From the NCBI RefSeq assembly GCF_003963535.1, contig NZ_CP034539.1, positions 7,130,001 through 7,194,000 on the forward strand: DNA of 64,000 bases. Direction: 5' to 3'. Source of the stretch: Streptomyces cyaneochromogenes (GTDB lineage: Bacteria; Actinomycetota; Actinomycetes; Streptomycetales; Streptomycetaceae). A program made the position numbers and the translations under genes. Below, in pieces: positions 35,287 to 43,124 of the stretch (positions are counted from its first letter, which is position 1; each line of letters starts with the position of its first letter). The notes under the pieces were generated by a model. It had not been told where the DNA came from and did not search any database. It saw only the letters and a list, made by a program, of their open reading frames with translations.

Positions 35287-36763
35287 CGCACCCGGCTCCC
35301 CCGTTCGCGTCCGTTTCTGTCCCTCGCCCACCGGTAACCCCCATGTGGGCCTGGTCCGCACCGCCCTGTTCAACTGGGCGTTCGCCCGGCACCACCAGGG
35401 CACCCTGGTCTTCCGCATCGAGGACACCGACGCGGCCCGCGACTCGGAGGAGTCGTACAACCAACTGCTCGACTCCATGCGCTGGCTCGGCTTCGACTGG
35501 GACGAGGGCCCCGAGATCGGCGGCCCGCACGCGCCGTACCGCCAGTCGCAGCGGATGGACCTCTACAAGGAGGTCGCGCAGAAGCTGCTGGACGGCGGCC
35601 ACGCCTACCGCTGCTACTGCTCCCAGGAGGAGCTGGACACCCGCCGCGAGGCCGCCCGCGCCGCCGGCAAGCCGTCCGGCTACGACGGCCACTGCCGCGA
35701 GCTGACCGAGGCGCAGGTCGCGGAGTACACGGCCCAGGGCCGCGAGCCGATCGTCCGCTTCCGTATGCCCGACGAGACGATCACCTTCACCGACCTGGTC
35801 CGCGGCGAGCTGACGGTCACGCCGGAGAACGTGCCGGACTACGGAATCGTCCGAGCCAACGGGGCGCCCCTCTACACGCTCGTCAACCCCGTCGACGACG
35901 CCCTGATGGAGATCACCCACGTCCTGCGCGGCGAGGACCTGCTCTCCTCCACGCCCCGTCAGATCGCCCTGTACAAGGCGCTGATGGAGCTGGGCATCGC
36001 CAAGGGGATCCCGTCCTTCGGGCACCTGCCGTACGTCATGGGCGAGGGCAACAAGAAGCTGTCGAAGCGCGACCCGCAGTCGTCGCTGAACCTCTACCGC
36101 GAGCGCGGCTTCCTGCCGGAGGGCCTGCTCAACTACCTCTCCCTCCTCGGCTGGTCGCTCTCCGCCGACCAGGACATCTTCACGACGGACGAGATGGTCG
36201 CGGCCTTCGACATCGCCGACGTGCAGCCCAACCCGGCCCGCTTCGACCTGAAGAAGTGCGAGTCGATCAACGGCGACCACATCCGGCTGCTCGACGTGAA
36301 GGACTTCACCGAGCGCTGCCGCCCGTGGCTGCAGGCCCCGTTCGCCCCCTGGGCCCCCGAGGCCTTCGACGAGGTGAAGTGGCAGGCGATCGCCCCGCAC
36401 GCCCAGACCCGTCTGAAGGTGCTGTCGGAGATCACGGACAACGTCGACTTCCTCTTCCTCGCCGAGCCCGTCTTCGACGAGCCGTCCTGGACGAAGGCGA
36501 TGAAGGAGGGCAGCGACGCCCTCCTGCGCACCGCCCGCGAGAAGCTGGAAGCGGCCGACTGGGCCTCCCCGGAGTCCCTGAAGGAGGCCGTCCTGGCCGC
36601 CGGCGAGGCCCACGGTCTCAAGCTCGGCAAGGCCCAGGCCCCGGTCCGCGTCGCCGTCACCGGCCGCACGGTCGGCCTGCCGCTCTTCGAGTCCCTGGAG
36701 GTCCTGGGCAAGGAGACGACCCTGGCCCGGATCGACGCGGCGCTGGCGAAGCTGGCGGCGTAA
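35279..36763 (+). CDS. gltX: Glutamyl-tRNA synthetase
   Basis: A 494-residue class I aminoacyl-tRNA synthetase attaching glutamate to tRNA-Glu. The HIGH-equivalent is PTGNPHVGLVRTALFNW (about 13-29); the KMSKS-equivalent is KKLSKRDPQ (about 259-267). Insertion CYCSQEELDTRREAAR follows the usual bacterial GluRS pattern. Length is normal. GTG 35279 (VASAPGSPVRVRF) is chosen over a TTG 9 bases earlier. Actinomycetes generally lack GlnRS, so this enzyme probably also mischarges tRNA-Gln for GatCAB amidation. Its substrates' genes lie 930 bases downstream. Confidence 0.96.
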   Translation: MASAPGSPVRVRFCPSPTGNPHVGLVRTALFNWAFARHHQGTLVFRIEDTDAARDSEESYNQLLDSMRWLGFDWDEGPEIGGPHAPYRQSQRMDLYKEVAQKLLDGGHAYRCYCSQEELDTRREAARAAGKPSGYDGHCRELTEAQVAEYTAQGREPIVRFRMPDETITFTDLVRGELTVTPENVPDYGIVRANGAPLYTLVNPVDDALMEITHVLRGEDLLSSTPRQIALYKALMELGIAKGIPSFGHLPYVMGEGNKKLSKRDPQSSLNLYRERGFLPEGLLNYLSLLGWSLSADQDIFTTDEMVAAFDIADVQPNPARFDLKKCESINGDHIRLLDVKDFTERCRPWLQAPFAPWAPEAFDEVKWQAIAPHAQTRLKVLSEITDNVDFLFLAEPVFDEPSWTKAMKEGSDALLRTAREKLEAADWASPESLKEAVLAAGEAHGLKLGKAQAPVRVAVTGRTVGLPLFESLEVLGKETTLARIDAALAKLAA

Positions 36764-36780
36764 CACCGACGCGCAGGTGA

Positions 36781-36812
36781 GGGGCGGCACCCGGACAACC
36801 GGGTGCCGCCCC
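36781..36812 (+). terminator. gltX terminator
   Basis: GGGGCGGCACCCGG (36781-36794), ACAA loop, CCGGGTGCCGCCCC (36799-36812): 14 perfect pairs. Confidence 0.85.
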
Positions 36813-36874
36813 TTCGGCATTGCGCAGCCCCCAACCGGCAGACGCACCGCCGTACCCCGGGTTACCGTCGGATC

Positions 36875-37606
36875 ATGAGCATCCGGGCCGTGGTGTGGGA
36901 CGTGGACGACACCCTTTTCGACTACACCACGGCGGACCGCGTGGGCATGGGCGCACATCTGCTGGCCGAGGGCCTGCTCGACGGGTTCGACAGCGTCGAG
37001 CAGGCCATCGTGCGCTGGCGGGAGATCACCGACGCCCAGTGGGCGCGGTTCTCGGCGGGGGAGGCCACCTTCCAGGGCCAGCGCCGCGACCGTGTGCGGG
37101 TGTTCCTCGGCCAGGAGCTGACCGACGCCGAGGCCGACGCCTGGTTCGAGCGGTACATCGGGCACTACGAGATCGCCTGGGCCCTCTTCCCGGACGTCCT
37201 GCCCGTCCTGGACGCCCTCGCCGCCAGCCACCGGCACGCGGTGCTGTCCAACTCCAGCATCCACGTCCAGGACCGCAAGCTGCGCGTGCTCGGCGTGCAC
37301 GACCGCTTCGAGGCCATCCTGTGCGCGGCCGAGCTCGGCGTCTCCAAGCCGCAGGCCGGGGCCTTCCACGCCGCCTGCGAGGCCCTCGACCTCGCCCCGC
37401 ACCAGGTCGCCTACGTCGGCGATCACCCGGAGATCGACGGACGGGGCGCTGCCGACGCCGGGTTGCTGTCCGTCTGGATCGACCGCGACGGCGCCCGCAC
37501 CAGCGGTGACGCGCCCACCGGCCCGCACCGGATCGCCTCGCTCTGCGAACTCCCCGCGCTCCTTGGCTCGGATACCCGTTTTGGAGCCCCGTCCACCTTC
37601 AGGTAA
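36875..37606 (+). CDS. HAD-superfamily hydrolase
   Basis: A 243-residue phosphatase-like protein. Motif I is VWDVDDTLFDY (about 6-16, both catalytic Asp present), motif II is AVLSNSSIHVQD, the motif III Lys is in GVSKPQAGAF, and motif IV is VAYVGDHPEIDGRGAADAG. The helical cap between motif I and II identifies a C1-cap enzyme (phosphoglycolate phosphatase/ haloacid dehalogenase branch). The substrate is not predictable. ATG 36875 is preferred over an upstream in-frame start that would fall in the gltX terminator. Confidence 0.9.
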   Translation: MSIRAVVWDVDDTLFDYTTADRVGMGAHLLAEGLLDGFDSVEQAIVRWREITDAQWARFSAGEATFQGQRRDRVRVFLGQELTDAEADAWFERYIGHYEIAWALFPDVLPVLDALAASHRHAVLSNSSIHVQDRKLRVLGVHDRFEAILCAAELGVSKPQAGAFHAACEALDLAPHQVAYVGDHPEIDGRGAADAGLLSVWIDRDGARTSGDAPTGPHRIASLCELPALLGSDTRFGAPSTFR

Positions 37607-37696
37607 TGTTCTTCCTGCGCCGCCGGGGAGCGGGCCGAAAGGCCGGAACCGACGGAGCAAACTAGAACAAGAACCCCTCAGGGGCTTGCGTTCCAG

Positions 37697-37768
37697 TGGC
37701 CTATGGTGTAATTGGCAGCACGACTGATTCTGGTTCAGTTAGTCTTGGTTCGAGTCCAGGTAGGCCAG
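37697..37768 (+). tRNA. tRNA-Gln (CTG)
   Basis: 72-nt cloverleaf: acceptor TGGCCTA/TAGGCCA with discriminator G, U1-A72 as usual for tRNA-Gln, anticodon loop TTCTGGT (anticodon CTG), T arm GGTTCGAGTCC. CCA is not encoded. First gene of a five-gene array; a small CCCC/GGGG hairpin (37675-37685) lies just upstream. Confidence 0.95.
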
Positions 37769-37789
37769 CTCGCAGAGCTCATCTGCAAA

Positions 37790-37862
37790 GCCCCCGTTGT
37801 GTAGCGGCCTAGCACGCTGCCCTCTCAAGGCAGTAGCGCCGGTTCGAATCCGGTCGGGGGTA
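37790..37862 (+). tRNA. tRNA-Glu (CTC), copy 1
   Basis: 73-nt cloverleaf with acceptor GCCCCCG/CGGGGGT, discriminator A, anticodon loop CTCTCAA and T arm CGGTTCGAATCCG. Its anticodon stem has CTGCC/GGCAG, where copies 2 and 3 have CCGCC/GGCGG: a compensated base-pair change. Confidence 0.95.
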
Positions 37863-37891
37863 CTGGTTCCGATCTTGTCGGAATCGCTAGG

Positions 37892-37964
37892 GCCCCCGTT
37901 GTGTAGCGGCCTAGCACGCCGCCCTCTCAAGGCGGTAGCGCCGGTTCGAATCCGGTCGGGGGTA
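37892..37964 (+). tRNA. tRNA-Glu (CTC), copy 2
   Basis: Identical to copy 3 and differing from copy 1 only by the anticodon-stem pair. 73 nt, no encoded CCA. Confidence 0.95.
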
Positions 37965-37984
37965 CGAACTGGTCTAAACCACAT

Positions 37985-38056
37985 TGGTCTATGGTGTAAT
38001 TGGCAGCACGACTGATTCTGGTTCAGTTAGTCTTGGTTCGAGTCCAGGTAGACCAG
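37985..38056 (+). tRNA. tRNA-Gln (CTG), second copy
   Basis: Same as the first tRNA-Gln except for acceptor TGGTCTA/TAGACCA, a compensated C-G to T-A change. 72 nt. Confidence 0.95.
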
Positions 38057-38084
38057 CTCGGATCTGCGGAAACGTTAGATCCAC

Positions 38085-38157
38085 GCCCCCGTTGTGTAGC
38101 GGCCTAGCACGCCGCCCTCTCAAGGCGGTAGCGCCGGTTCGAATCCGGTCGGGGGTA
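38085..38157 (+). tRNA. tRNA-Glu (CTC), copy 3
   Basis: 73 nt, same sequence as copy 2; last gene of the array, followed 6 bases later by the hairpin terminator at 38164. Confidence 0.95.
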
Positions 38158-38163
38158 CAACAG

Positions 38164-38193
38164 GAAGGCCCTTCGCTTCGGCGGAGGGCCTTC
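38164..38193. terminator. Terminator of the tRNA array
   Basis: GAAGGCCCTTCGC (38164-38176) pairs with GCGGAGGGCCTTC (38181-38193) around TTCG, one wobble. It also serves the convergent MerR gene ending at 38211. Confidence 0.8.
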
Positions 38194-38210
38194 GTCGTGC
38201 CCGGCGCCGG

Positions 38211-38858
38211 CTACTCGTCGAAGCCGTACCGCCGCGTCGACTCCTCCTCCTGGGCCAGCCGGTGCAGGGCCTGCAGGACCGGCTCGTTGAGGATCGCCCC
38301 CAGGATCGCGAACTCGATCCGCTCCGCCTGTGACGGGTACGTCTCCATGTTGTCCAGGTCGAGTACGGCCGTCCGGTGCATCAACTCGGCGTACGGCGCG
38401 AGGAGTTCGGCCCCGAAGCCGTAGCCGAGCCGGCGGAACGCGGCCACCGCCACCACCAGCGAGCGGTACGCGGGGGAGATGGTCGTGAGCTGCTTGGCGT
38501 TCTCCCAGCCGAGCTGGTCCAGGAGCGCGCTGACCTCCTGATGGGCGGCCTGGACGTACTCGTCGTCCTGGTCCGGCTCCGGCACCTGCGGCAGCGCCCA
38601 CATCGCGGCGCCCAGGCGGATCGCGCGGGGCAGGGAGTCGTCGTCGACATGTCCCAGCACTTCCTTGACCGTCGCCACCGGGACCCGGCCGACCTGGATC
38701 ATCGCGCGGATCAGTCGCAGCCGGCGCAGATGCTCCTCGTCGTACTCGGCCGTCGTCGTGTTGATCTGACGGCCCGGCGTCAACAGCCCCTCGCGCAGGT
38801 AGTACTTGATCGTCGCGGTGGACACCCCGCTGCGCTCGCTCAGTTCGGCCAGCCGCAT
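38211..38858 (-). CDS. MerR-family transcriptional regulator
   Basis: A 215-residue protein. The N-terminal winged helix-turn-helix reads RLAELSERSGVSTATIKYYL, then REGLLTPGRQINTTTAEYDE, typical of MerR. A dimerisation helix follows at about 75-110 and an unassigned helical domain of about 110 residues that may bind a ligand. There are no cysteine clusters, so metal sensing is unlikely. ATG 38858 is preferred (GGAAGGG upstream). It is divergent from a DUF4188 gene, with the palindromic operator at 38908-38924 between them, so it likely controls that gene and itself. Confidence 0.9.
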   Translation of the reverse strand: MRLAELSERSGVSTATIKYYLREGLLTPGRQINTTTAEYDEEHLRRLRLIRAMIQVGRVPVATVKEVLGHVDDDSLPRAIRLGAAMWALPQVPEPDQDDEYVQAAHQEVSALLDQLGWENAKQLTTISPAYRSLVVAVAAFRRLGYGFGAELLAPYAELMHRTAVLDLDNMETYPSQAERIEFAILGAILNEPVLQALHRLAQEEESTRRYGFDE

Positions 38859-38907
38859 CTCTTGCGCCCTTCCTTGGGGAGTGCCACTATCCAAGCATCA
38901 CTCGCAA

Positions 38908-38924
38908 GGATAGCGACGCTATCC
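38908..38924. promoter_or_regulatory. MerR operator between divergent genes
   Basis: GGATAGCG-A-CGCTATCC is a perfect 17-bp palindrome. A further CTATCC half-site lies at 38887-38892. Both sit in the 89-base gap, 24 bases from the DUF4188 start and 50 bases from the merR start. Confidence 0.7.
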
Positions 38925-38947
38925 GACAGGGGGGACGGGGGCTCGTC

Positions 38948-39466
38948 ATGTTCGCCAAGCCGGTGCCGGGTCGCACCACCGCGGACGCCGAGGGCGATGT
39001 GGTCGTCCTGCTGATCGGGATGCGCATCAACCACTTCTGGGCCGTGCACCACTGGCTGCCGGTGGCGGTGGCCATGCCGCGGATGCTGCGCGAGCTGGGG
39101 AAGGCGCCCGAGCGCGGCCTGCTCGGCCATGTCCTGCTGACGGCCTCGCCGCGGACGTACTACGTCGTCCAGTACTGGGAGTCGAAGGAGAAGCTGTACG
39201 CGTACGCACACGCGTCGGGCCTGCTGCACCGCCGGGCGTGGTCGATCTTCAACCGCAAGGAGAAGGCGGGCAGGATCCGCCAGCACGTGGGGCTGTGGCA
39301 TGAGGCCTACGTCGTGCCGGAGGGGTCGTACGAGTCGATCTACGCGGACATGCCGGCGTTCGGGCTCGCGGCGGCGCATGGTCAGGTGCCGGTCGAGAAG
39401 CGGGGGCGCTACGCCAAGGACCGGTTCGCGCACCGGTCGGCGAAGGCGGCCGAAGAAGTCGGCTGA
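38948..39466 (+). CDS. DUF4188 protein (possible heme-dependent monooxygenase-like)
   Basis: A 172-residue protein matching DUF4188: VVVLLIGMRINHFWAVHHWL, RTYYVVQYWESKEKLYAYAH and GLWHEAYVVPEGSYESIYAD are recognisable. The fold is that of dimeric alpha-beta barrel proteins, and some relatives are annotated as monooxygenases or phenylacetaldoxime dehydratase-like. The conserved His/Trp clusters could bind heme; that is inference. GGGGGG lies about 8 bases before ATG 38948. A MerR regulator reads away on the other strand. Confidence 0.85.
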   Translation: MFAKPVPGRTTADAEGDVVVLLIGMRINHFWAVHHWLPVAVAMPRMLRELGKAPERGLLGHVLLTASPRTYYVVQYWESKEKLYAYAHASGLLHRRAWSIFNRKEKAGRIRQHVGLWHEAYVVPEGSYESIYADMPAFGLAAAHGQVPVEKRGRYAKDRFAHRSAKAAEEVG

Positions 39467-39485
39467 GTCGGGGGGATCGGGGGAA

Positions 39486-39523
39486 CGAGGGGGCCTGCCG
39501 CGGCGTTGAGGCAGGCCCCCTCG
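39486..39523. terminator. Terminator between DUF4188 gene and ndgR
   Basis: CGAGGGGGCCTGCC (39486-39499) pairs perfectly with GGCAGGCCCCCTCG (39510-39523), serving both convergent genes. Confidence 0.85.
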
Positions 39524-39541
39524 TCGATGTCCCGTCCGGGG

Positions 39542-40258
39542 TCAGCCGGTGCGGCGCAGGGCCTCGGAGAGGCGGGCGGCGGCGTCGATGACCGCCTGGG
39601 CGTGCATACGGCCCGGGTGTCGCGTCAGGCGCTCGATGGGTCCGGAGACCGAGACGGCCGCCACCACGCGGTTCGACGGGCCGCGTACGGGCGCGGAGAC
39701 GGACGCGACGCCCGGCTCGCGCTCGCCGATCGACTGGGCCCAGCCGCGGCGGCGTACGCCCGAGAGCGCGGTGGCCGTGAAGCGGGCCCCCTGCAGGCCC
39801 CGGTGCAGGCGCTCCGGCTCCTCCCAGGCCATCAGGATCTGGGCCGAGGAGCCCGCCTTCATCGTGAGCGTCGAGCCGACCGGGACCGTGTCCCGAAGGC
39901 CGGACAGACGTTCCGCCGCCGCGACGCAGATGCGCATGTCGCCCTGGCGGCGGTAGAGCTGCGCGCTCTCGCCGGTGACGTCACGGAGGTGGGTGAGGAC
40001 CGGGCCCGCCGTGGCGAGGAGACGATCCTCACCGGCCGCCGCGGCCAGTTCTGCCAGGCGAGGGCCGAGAATGAAACGGCCCTGCATGTCACGCGCCACC
40101 ATGCGGTGGTGTTCCAGAGCCACGGCCAGCCGGTGGGCCGTGGGTCGTGCCAGTCCGGTGGCCGAGACGAGCCCTGCGAGGGTGGCCGGACCGGACTCCA
40201 GGGCGCTCAGGACAAGGGCTGCCTTGTCCAGAACGCCGACGCCGCTACTGTTGTCCAT
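39542..40258 (-). CDS. ndgR: IclR-family regulator NdgR
   Basis: A 238-residue IclR-type regulator. The N-terminal winged HTH is SALESGPATLAGLVSATGLA, then RPTAHRLAVALEHHRMVARD. The GAF-like effector domain spans about 85-238 (SAQLYRRQGDMRICVAAAER). In S. coelicolor NdgR lies beside leuC and controls leucine and other amino-acid genes and some antibiotic pathways. The identical position here, divergent from leuCD, supports the name. ATG 40258 is the start. The shared 202-base intergenic region probably holds its sites. Confidence 0.9.
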   Translation of the reverse strand: MDNSSGVGVLDKAALVLSALESGPATLAGLVSATGLARPTAHRLAVALEHHRMVARDMQGRFILGPRLAELAAAAGEDRLLATAGPVLTHLRDVTGESAQLYRRQGDMRICVAAAERLSGLRDTVPVGSTLTMKAGSSAQILMAWEEPERLHRGLQGARFTATALSGVRRRGWAQSIGEREPGVASVSAPVRGPSNRVVAAVSVSGPIERLTRHPGRMHAQAVIDAAARLSEALRRTG

Positions 40259-40460
40259 GAAACGATACTCGCGTCTCACTCTGTGAAACGCAAGTTCAAT
40301 TTTCCGTGGAACACGCCACTCTGGAAGAACGAAGGCAGAGCGGCCCGCGGACCAGAGCGGGCTTGTCGGCAGACGCCCGGAAGCAGGGGCGCGGGCGCCG
40401 GCCGCCTTCTCAAGATCTCTAGTTGGGCCGGTGGACCGTATGCCGGCCGGAGGGAAAGCG
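40259..40460. promoter_or_regulatory. Shared ndgR / leuCD promoter region
   Basis: A 202-base gap between divergent genes with an AT-rich core near 40285-40310 (AAGTTCAATTTTCCG). NdgR is expected to bind here by analogy. No leader peptide with leucine codons or terminator-like hairpin is seen upstream of leuC, in contrast to cimA. Confidence 0.45.
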
Positions 40461-41891
40461 ATGGGTAGGACACTCGCGGAGAAGGTCTGGGACGACCATG
40501 TCGTCCGGCGCGCCGAGGGCGAGCCCGACCTCCTCTTCATCGATCTGCACCTGCTGCACGAGGTGACCAGCCCGCAGGCCTTCGACGGCCTCCGCAAGAG
40601 CGGTCGCCAGGTGCGCCGGCTCGACCTGACCATCGCCACCGAGGACCACAACACCCCGACCCTCGACATCGACAAGCCCATCGCGGACCCGGTCTCCCGC
40701 GTCCAGCTGGAGACGCTGCGCAAGAACGCCGCCGACTTCGGTGTGCGGCTGCACCCGCTGGGCGACGTCGAGCAGGGCGTCGTGCACGTCGTCGGCCCGC
40801 AGCTGGGGCTGACCCAGCCCGGTATGACCGTGGTCTGCGGTGACTCGCACACCTCCACGCACGGCGCCTTCGGCGGTCTGGCGTTCGGTATCGGCACCTC
40901 CCAGGTCGAGCACGTGCTGGCCACCCAGACCCTGCCGCTGGTCCGCCCGAAGACCATGGCCATCACCGTCAACGGCGAACTGCCCGACGGCGTCACCGCC
41001 AAGGACCTGATCCTGGCGATCATCGCCAAGATCGGTACCGGCGGCGGCCAGGGCTACGTCCTGGAGTACCGCGGCTCCGCCATCGAGAAGCTCTCGATGG
41101 AGGCCCGGATGACCATCTGCAACATGTCGATCGAGGCCGGCGCCCGTGCGGGCATGATCGCCCCCGACCAGACCACCTTCGACTACCTCGAGGGCCGTCC
41201 GCACGCCCCCAAGGGCGAGGACTGGGACGCGGCCGTCGCGTACTGGAAGACGCTGAAGACGGACGAGGACGCCGAGTTCGACGCCGAGGTCGTGATCGAG
41301 GCCGCCGAGCTGTCGCCGTTCGTCACCTGGGGCACCAACCCCGGCCAGGGTGCGCCGCTTTCGGCGTCCGTCCCCGACCCTGCTTCGTACGAAGACGCTT
41401 CGGAGCGGCTCGCCGCCGAAAAGGCCCTGGAATACATGGGGTTGGAGGCCGGACAGCCGCTGCGCTCCATCAAGGTGGACACCGTCTTCGTAGGCTCCTG
41501 CACCAACGGCCGCATCGAGGACCTGCGCGCCGCCGCCGAGCTCGTCAAGGGCCGCAAAGTCGCCGACGGCGTACGCATGCTGGTCGTCCCGGGTTCCGCG
41601 CGCGTGGGCCTGCAGGCCGTTTCCGAGGGTCTGGACGTCGTCTTCAAGGACGCCGGCGCCGAATGGCGGCACGCGGGCTGCTCGATGTGTCTGGGCATGA
41701 ACCCCGACCAGCTGGCCCCGGGTGAGCGCTCCGCGTCCACCTCCAACCGCAACTTCGAGGGCCGACAGGGCAAGGGCGGTCGTACGCACCTGGTGTCGCC
41801 GCAGGTCGCGGCGGCCACCGCCGTGCTGGGCCACCTGGCCTCCCCGGCCGATCTGTCCGACGCCGAGACCCGTACGCCCGCTGGAGTCTGA
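40461..41891 (+). CDS. leuC: 3-isopropylmalate dehydratase large subunit
   Basis: A 476-residue aconitase-family protein which with LeuD isomerises 2- to 3-isopropylmalate in leucine synthesis. The [4Fe-4S] ligands are Cys in FVGSCTNGRIED (about 350) and the two Cys of GCSMCLGMNPDQ (about 411 and 414). Other signatures are GDSHTSTHGAFGGLAFGIG and GSARVGLQA. Length is standard. ATG 40461 follows GGAGGG by 7 bases; an in-frame ATG 30 bases upstream does not. leuD follows after 6 bases. Confidence 0.96.
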   Translation: MGRTLAEKVWDDHVVRRAEGEPDLLFIDLHLLHEVTSPQAFDGLRKSGRQVRRLDLTIATEDHNTPTLDIDKPIADPVSRVQLETLRKNAADFGVRLHPLGDVEQGVVHVVGPQLGLTQPGMTVVCGDSHTSTHGAFGGLAFGIGTSQVEHVLATQTLPLVRPKTMAITVNGELPDGVTAKDLILAIIAKIGTGGGQGYVLEYRGSAIEKLSMEARMTICNMSIEAGARAGMIAPDQTTFDYLEGRPHAPKGEDWDAAVAYWKTLKTDEDAEFDAEVVIEAAELSPFVTWGTNPGQGAPLSASVPDPASYEDASERLAAEKALEYMGLEAGQPLRSIKVDTVFVGSCTNGRIEDLRAAAELVKGRKVADGVRMLVVPGSARVGLQAVSEGLDVVFKDAGAEWRHAGCSMCLGMNPDQLAPGERSASTSNRNFEGRQGKGGRTHLVSPQVAAATAVLGHLASPADLSDAETRTPAGV

Positions 41892-41897
41892 GAAGTC

Positions 41898-42491
41898 ATG
41901 GAAGCATTCACCACGCACACCGGCCGGGCCGTTCCGCTGCGCCGCTCCAACGTCGACACCGACCAGATCATCCCTGCTCACTGGCTCAAGAAGGTGACCC
42001 GGGACGGGTTCGAGGACGGGCTGTTCGAGGCCTGGCGCAAGGACTCCGAGTTCGTGCTCAACCGGCCCGAGCGCGAAGGCGCCACGGTGCTGGTCGCCGG
42101 CCCGGACTTCGGCACCGGTTCCTCCCGTGAGCACGCCGTGTGGGCGCTGCAGAACTACGGCTTCAAGGCCGTGATCTCCTCGCGCTTCGCGGACATCTTC
42201 CGCGGCAACTCGCTCAAGAACGGCCTGCTCACGGTGGTTCTGGAGCAGAAGATCGTGGACGCGCTGTGGGAGCTCACCGAGAAGGACCCGACGGCTGAGG
42301 TCACTGTGGACCTTGAGGCGCGTGAGGTGCGCGCCGAGGGCATCACCGCCGCCTTCGAGCTGGACGAGAACTCCCGCTGGCGGCTGCTGAACGGCCTCGA
42401 CGACATCTCGATCACCCTGCAGAACGAGGACGACATCGCCGCCTACGAGGCGAAGCGGCCGTCGTTCAAGCCGCGCACCCTCCAGGGCTGA
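41898..42491 (+). CDS. leuD: 3-isopropylmalate dehydratase small subunit
   Basis: A 197-residue swivel-domain partner of LeuC. Conserved segments are SNVDTDQIIPAHWLKKVTRD (about 15-34) and GPDFGTGSSREHAVWALQNY, whose GSSREHA loop contacts substrate. Length is usual for the bacterial protein. It is cotranscribed with leuC and followed by a strong terminator at 42540-42571. Confidence 0.96.
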   Translation: MEAFTTHTGRAVPLRRSNVDTDQIIPAHWLKKVTRDGFEDGLFEAWRKDSEFVLNRPEREGATVLVAGPDFGTGSSREHAVWALQNYGFKAVISSRFADIFRGNSLKNGLLTVVLEQKIVDALWELTEKDPTAEVTVDLEAREVRAEGITAAFELDENSRWRLLNGLDDISITLQNEDDIAAYEAKRPSFKPRTLQG

Positions 42492-42539
42492 TCCGAGGCC
42501 GCCACGCAAGGCGACTTTCGGACACCGCAACACCCTCCC

Positions 42540-42571
42540 AGTACCCCCGATCGGCCCCGATCGGGGGTACT
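42540..42571 (+). terminator. leuCD terminator
   Basis: AGTACCCCCGATC (42540-42552) pairs perfectly with GATCGGGGGTACT (42559-42571). Confidence 0.85.
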
Positions 42572-42756
42572 GCCATGTCTGCACCCGAACGGCCCCGTGC
42601 TGCTCGGCGCCGACCTCAACTGCCCATGTTACGAGGGGCGTTGTCGGGGTACGCGAGTGCTGTAGCCGTGGCTTCCGCAAGTGCCCGGAAGGCCAATTGA
42701 GGCCGGAGTTGCACCCCTGGCAGGCGACAACTCGCCCCAGATGGCACAATCTGTGC

Positions 42757-42987
42757 ATGGAACACGACGGCCAACTCGAGCTCTATGCGGCAGTCGCGGA
42801 CCAACTCAAGGAAGCGCACGCAAGAGTGCGCGCACTGCAAGTCCCGGAGGGCGTACGGATGGCGCTGACCCGGAAGCTGCTGGTCATTACGGCCGCGGCC
42901 AAGCACGACGTAGCCGAAGCGACAAGGCGTCTGGAGCGGTTCATCGCGGACCTCGACGCGGGGCGATTCCCCGAAGAGGAACGCTGA
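42757..42987 (+). CDS. Small helical protein, 76 residues, unknown
   Basis: A 76-residue, charged, helix-rich protein without membrane segments: MEHDGQLELYAAVADQLKEA at the start and EATRRLERFIADLDAGRFPE near the end. It is conserved in position between leuCD and hupS in relatives, by memory of the S. coelicolor map. ATG 42757 is preferred because upstream codons in the same frame read unlike protein. Function is unknown. Confidence 0.75.
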   Translation: MEHDGQLELYAAVADQLKEAHARVRALQVPEGVRMALTRKLLVITAAAKHDVAEATRRLERFIADLDAGRFPEEER

Positions 42988-43124
42988 ACACCTTCGAGAC
43001 CGTCGAGTCTGTTGCGGCACAAGGGTGATTAGCCCGTTTCGTGTTTGATTTGCGGTATATATCTGCCTAACGTGCGAAAAAGCTTGAACACTTTCGTTCT
43101 GGCGATGTCTCCGAAGGGGAAGAC

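Noticed and set aside
35273..37660. A 795-codon minus-strand open frame covering gltX and the HAD gene
   Set aside because: It spans two real genes and a terminator on the other strand, which no real gene would do.
37739..38015. Short repeated ORFs in the tRNA array on both strands
   Set aside because: They are translations of tRNA sequence; the repeats reflect tRNA duplication.
37697..38157. Possible integration site (att) for a genomic island at the tRNA array
   Set aside because: No integrase and no truncated tRNA 3' repeat is seen in the window.
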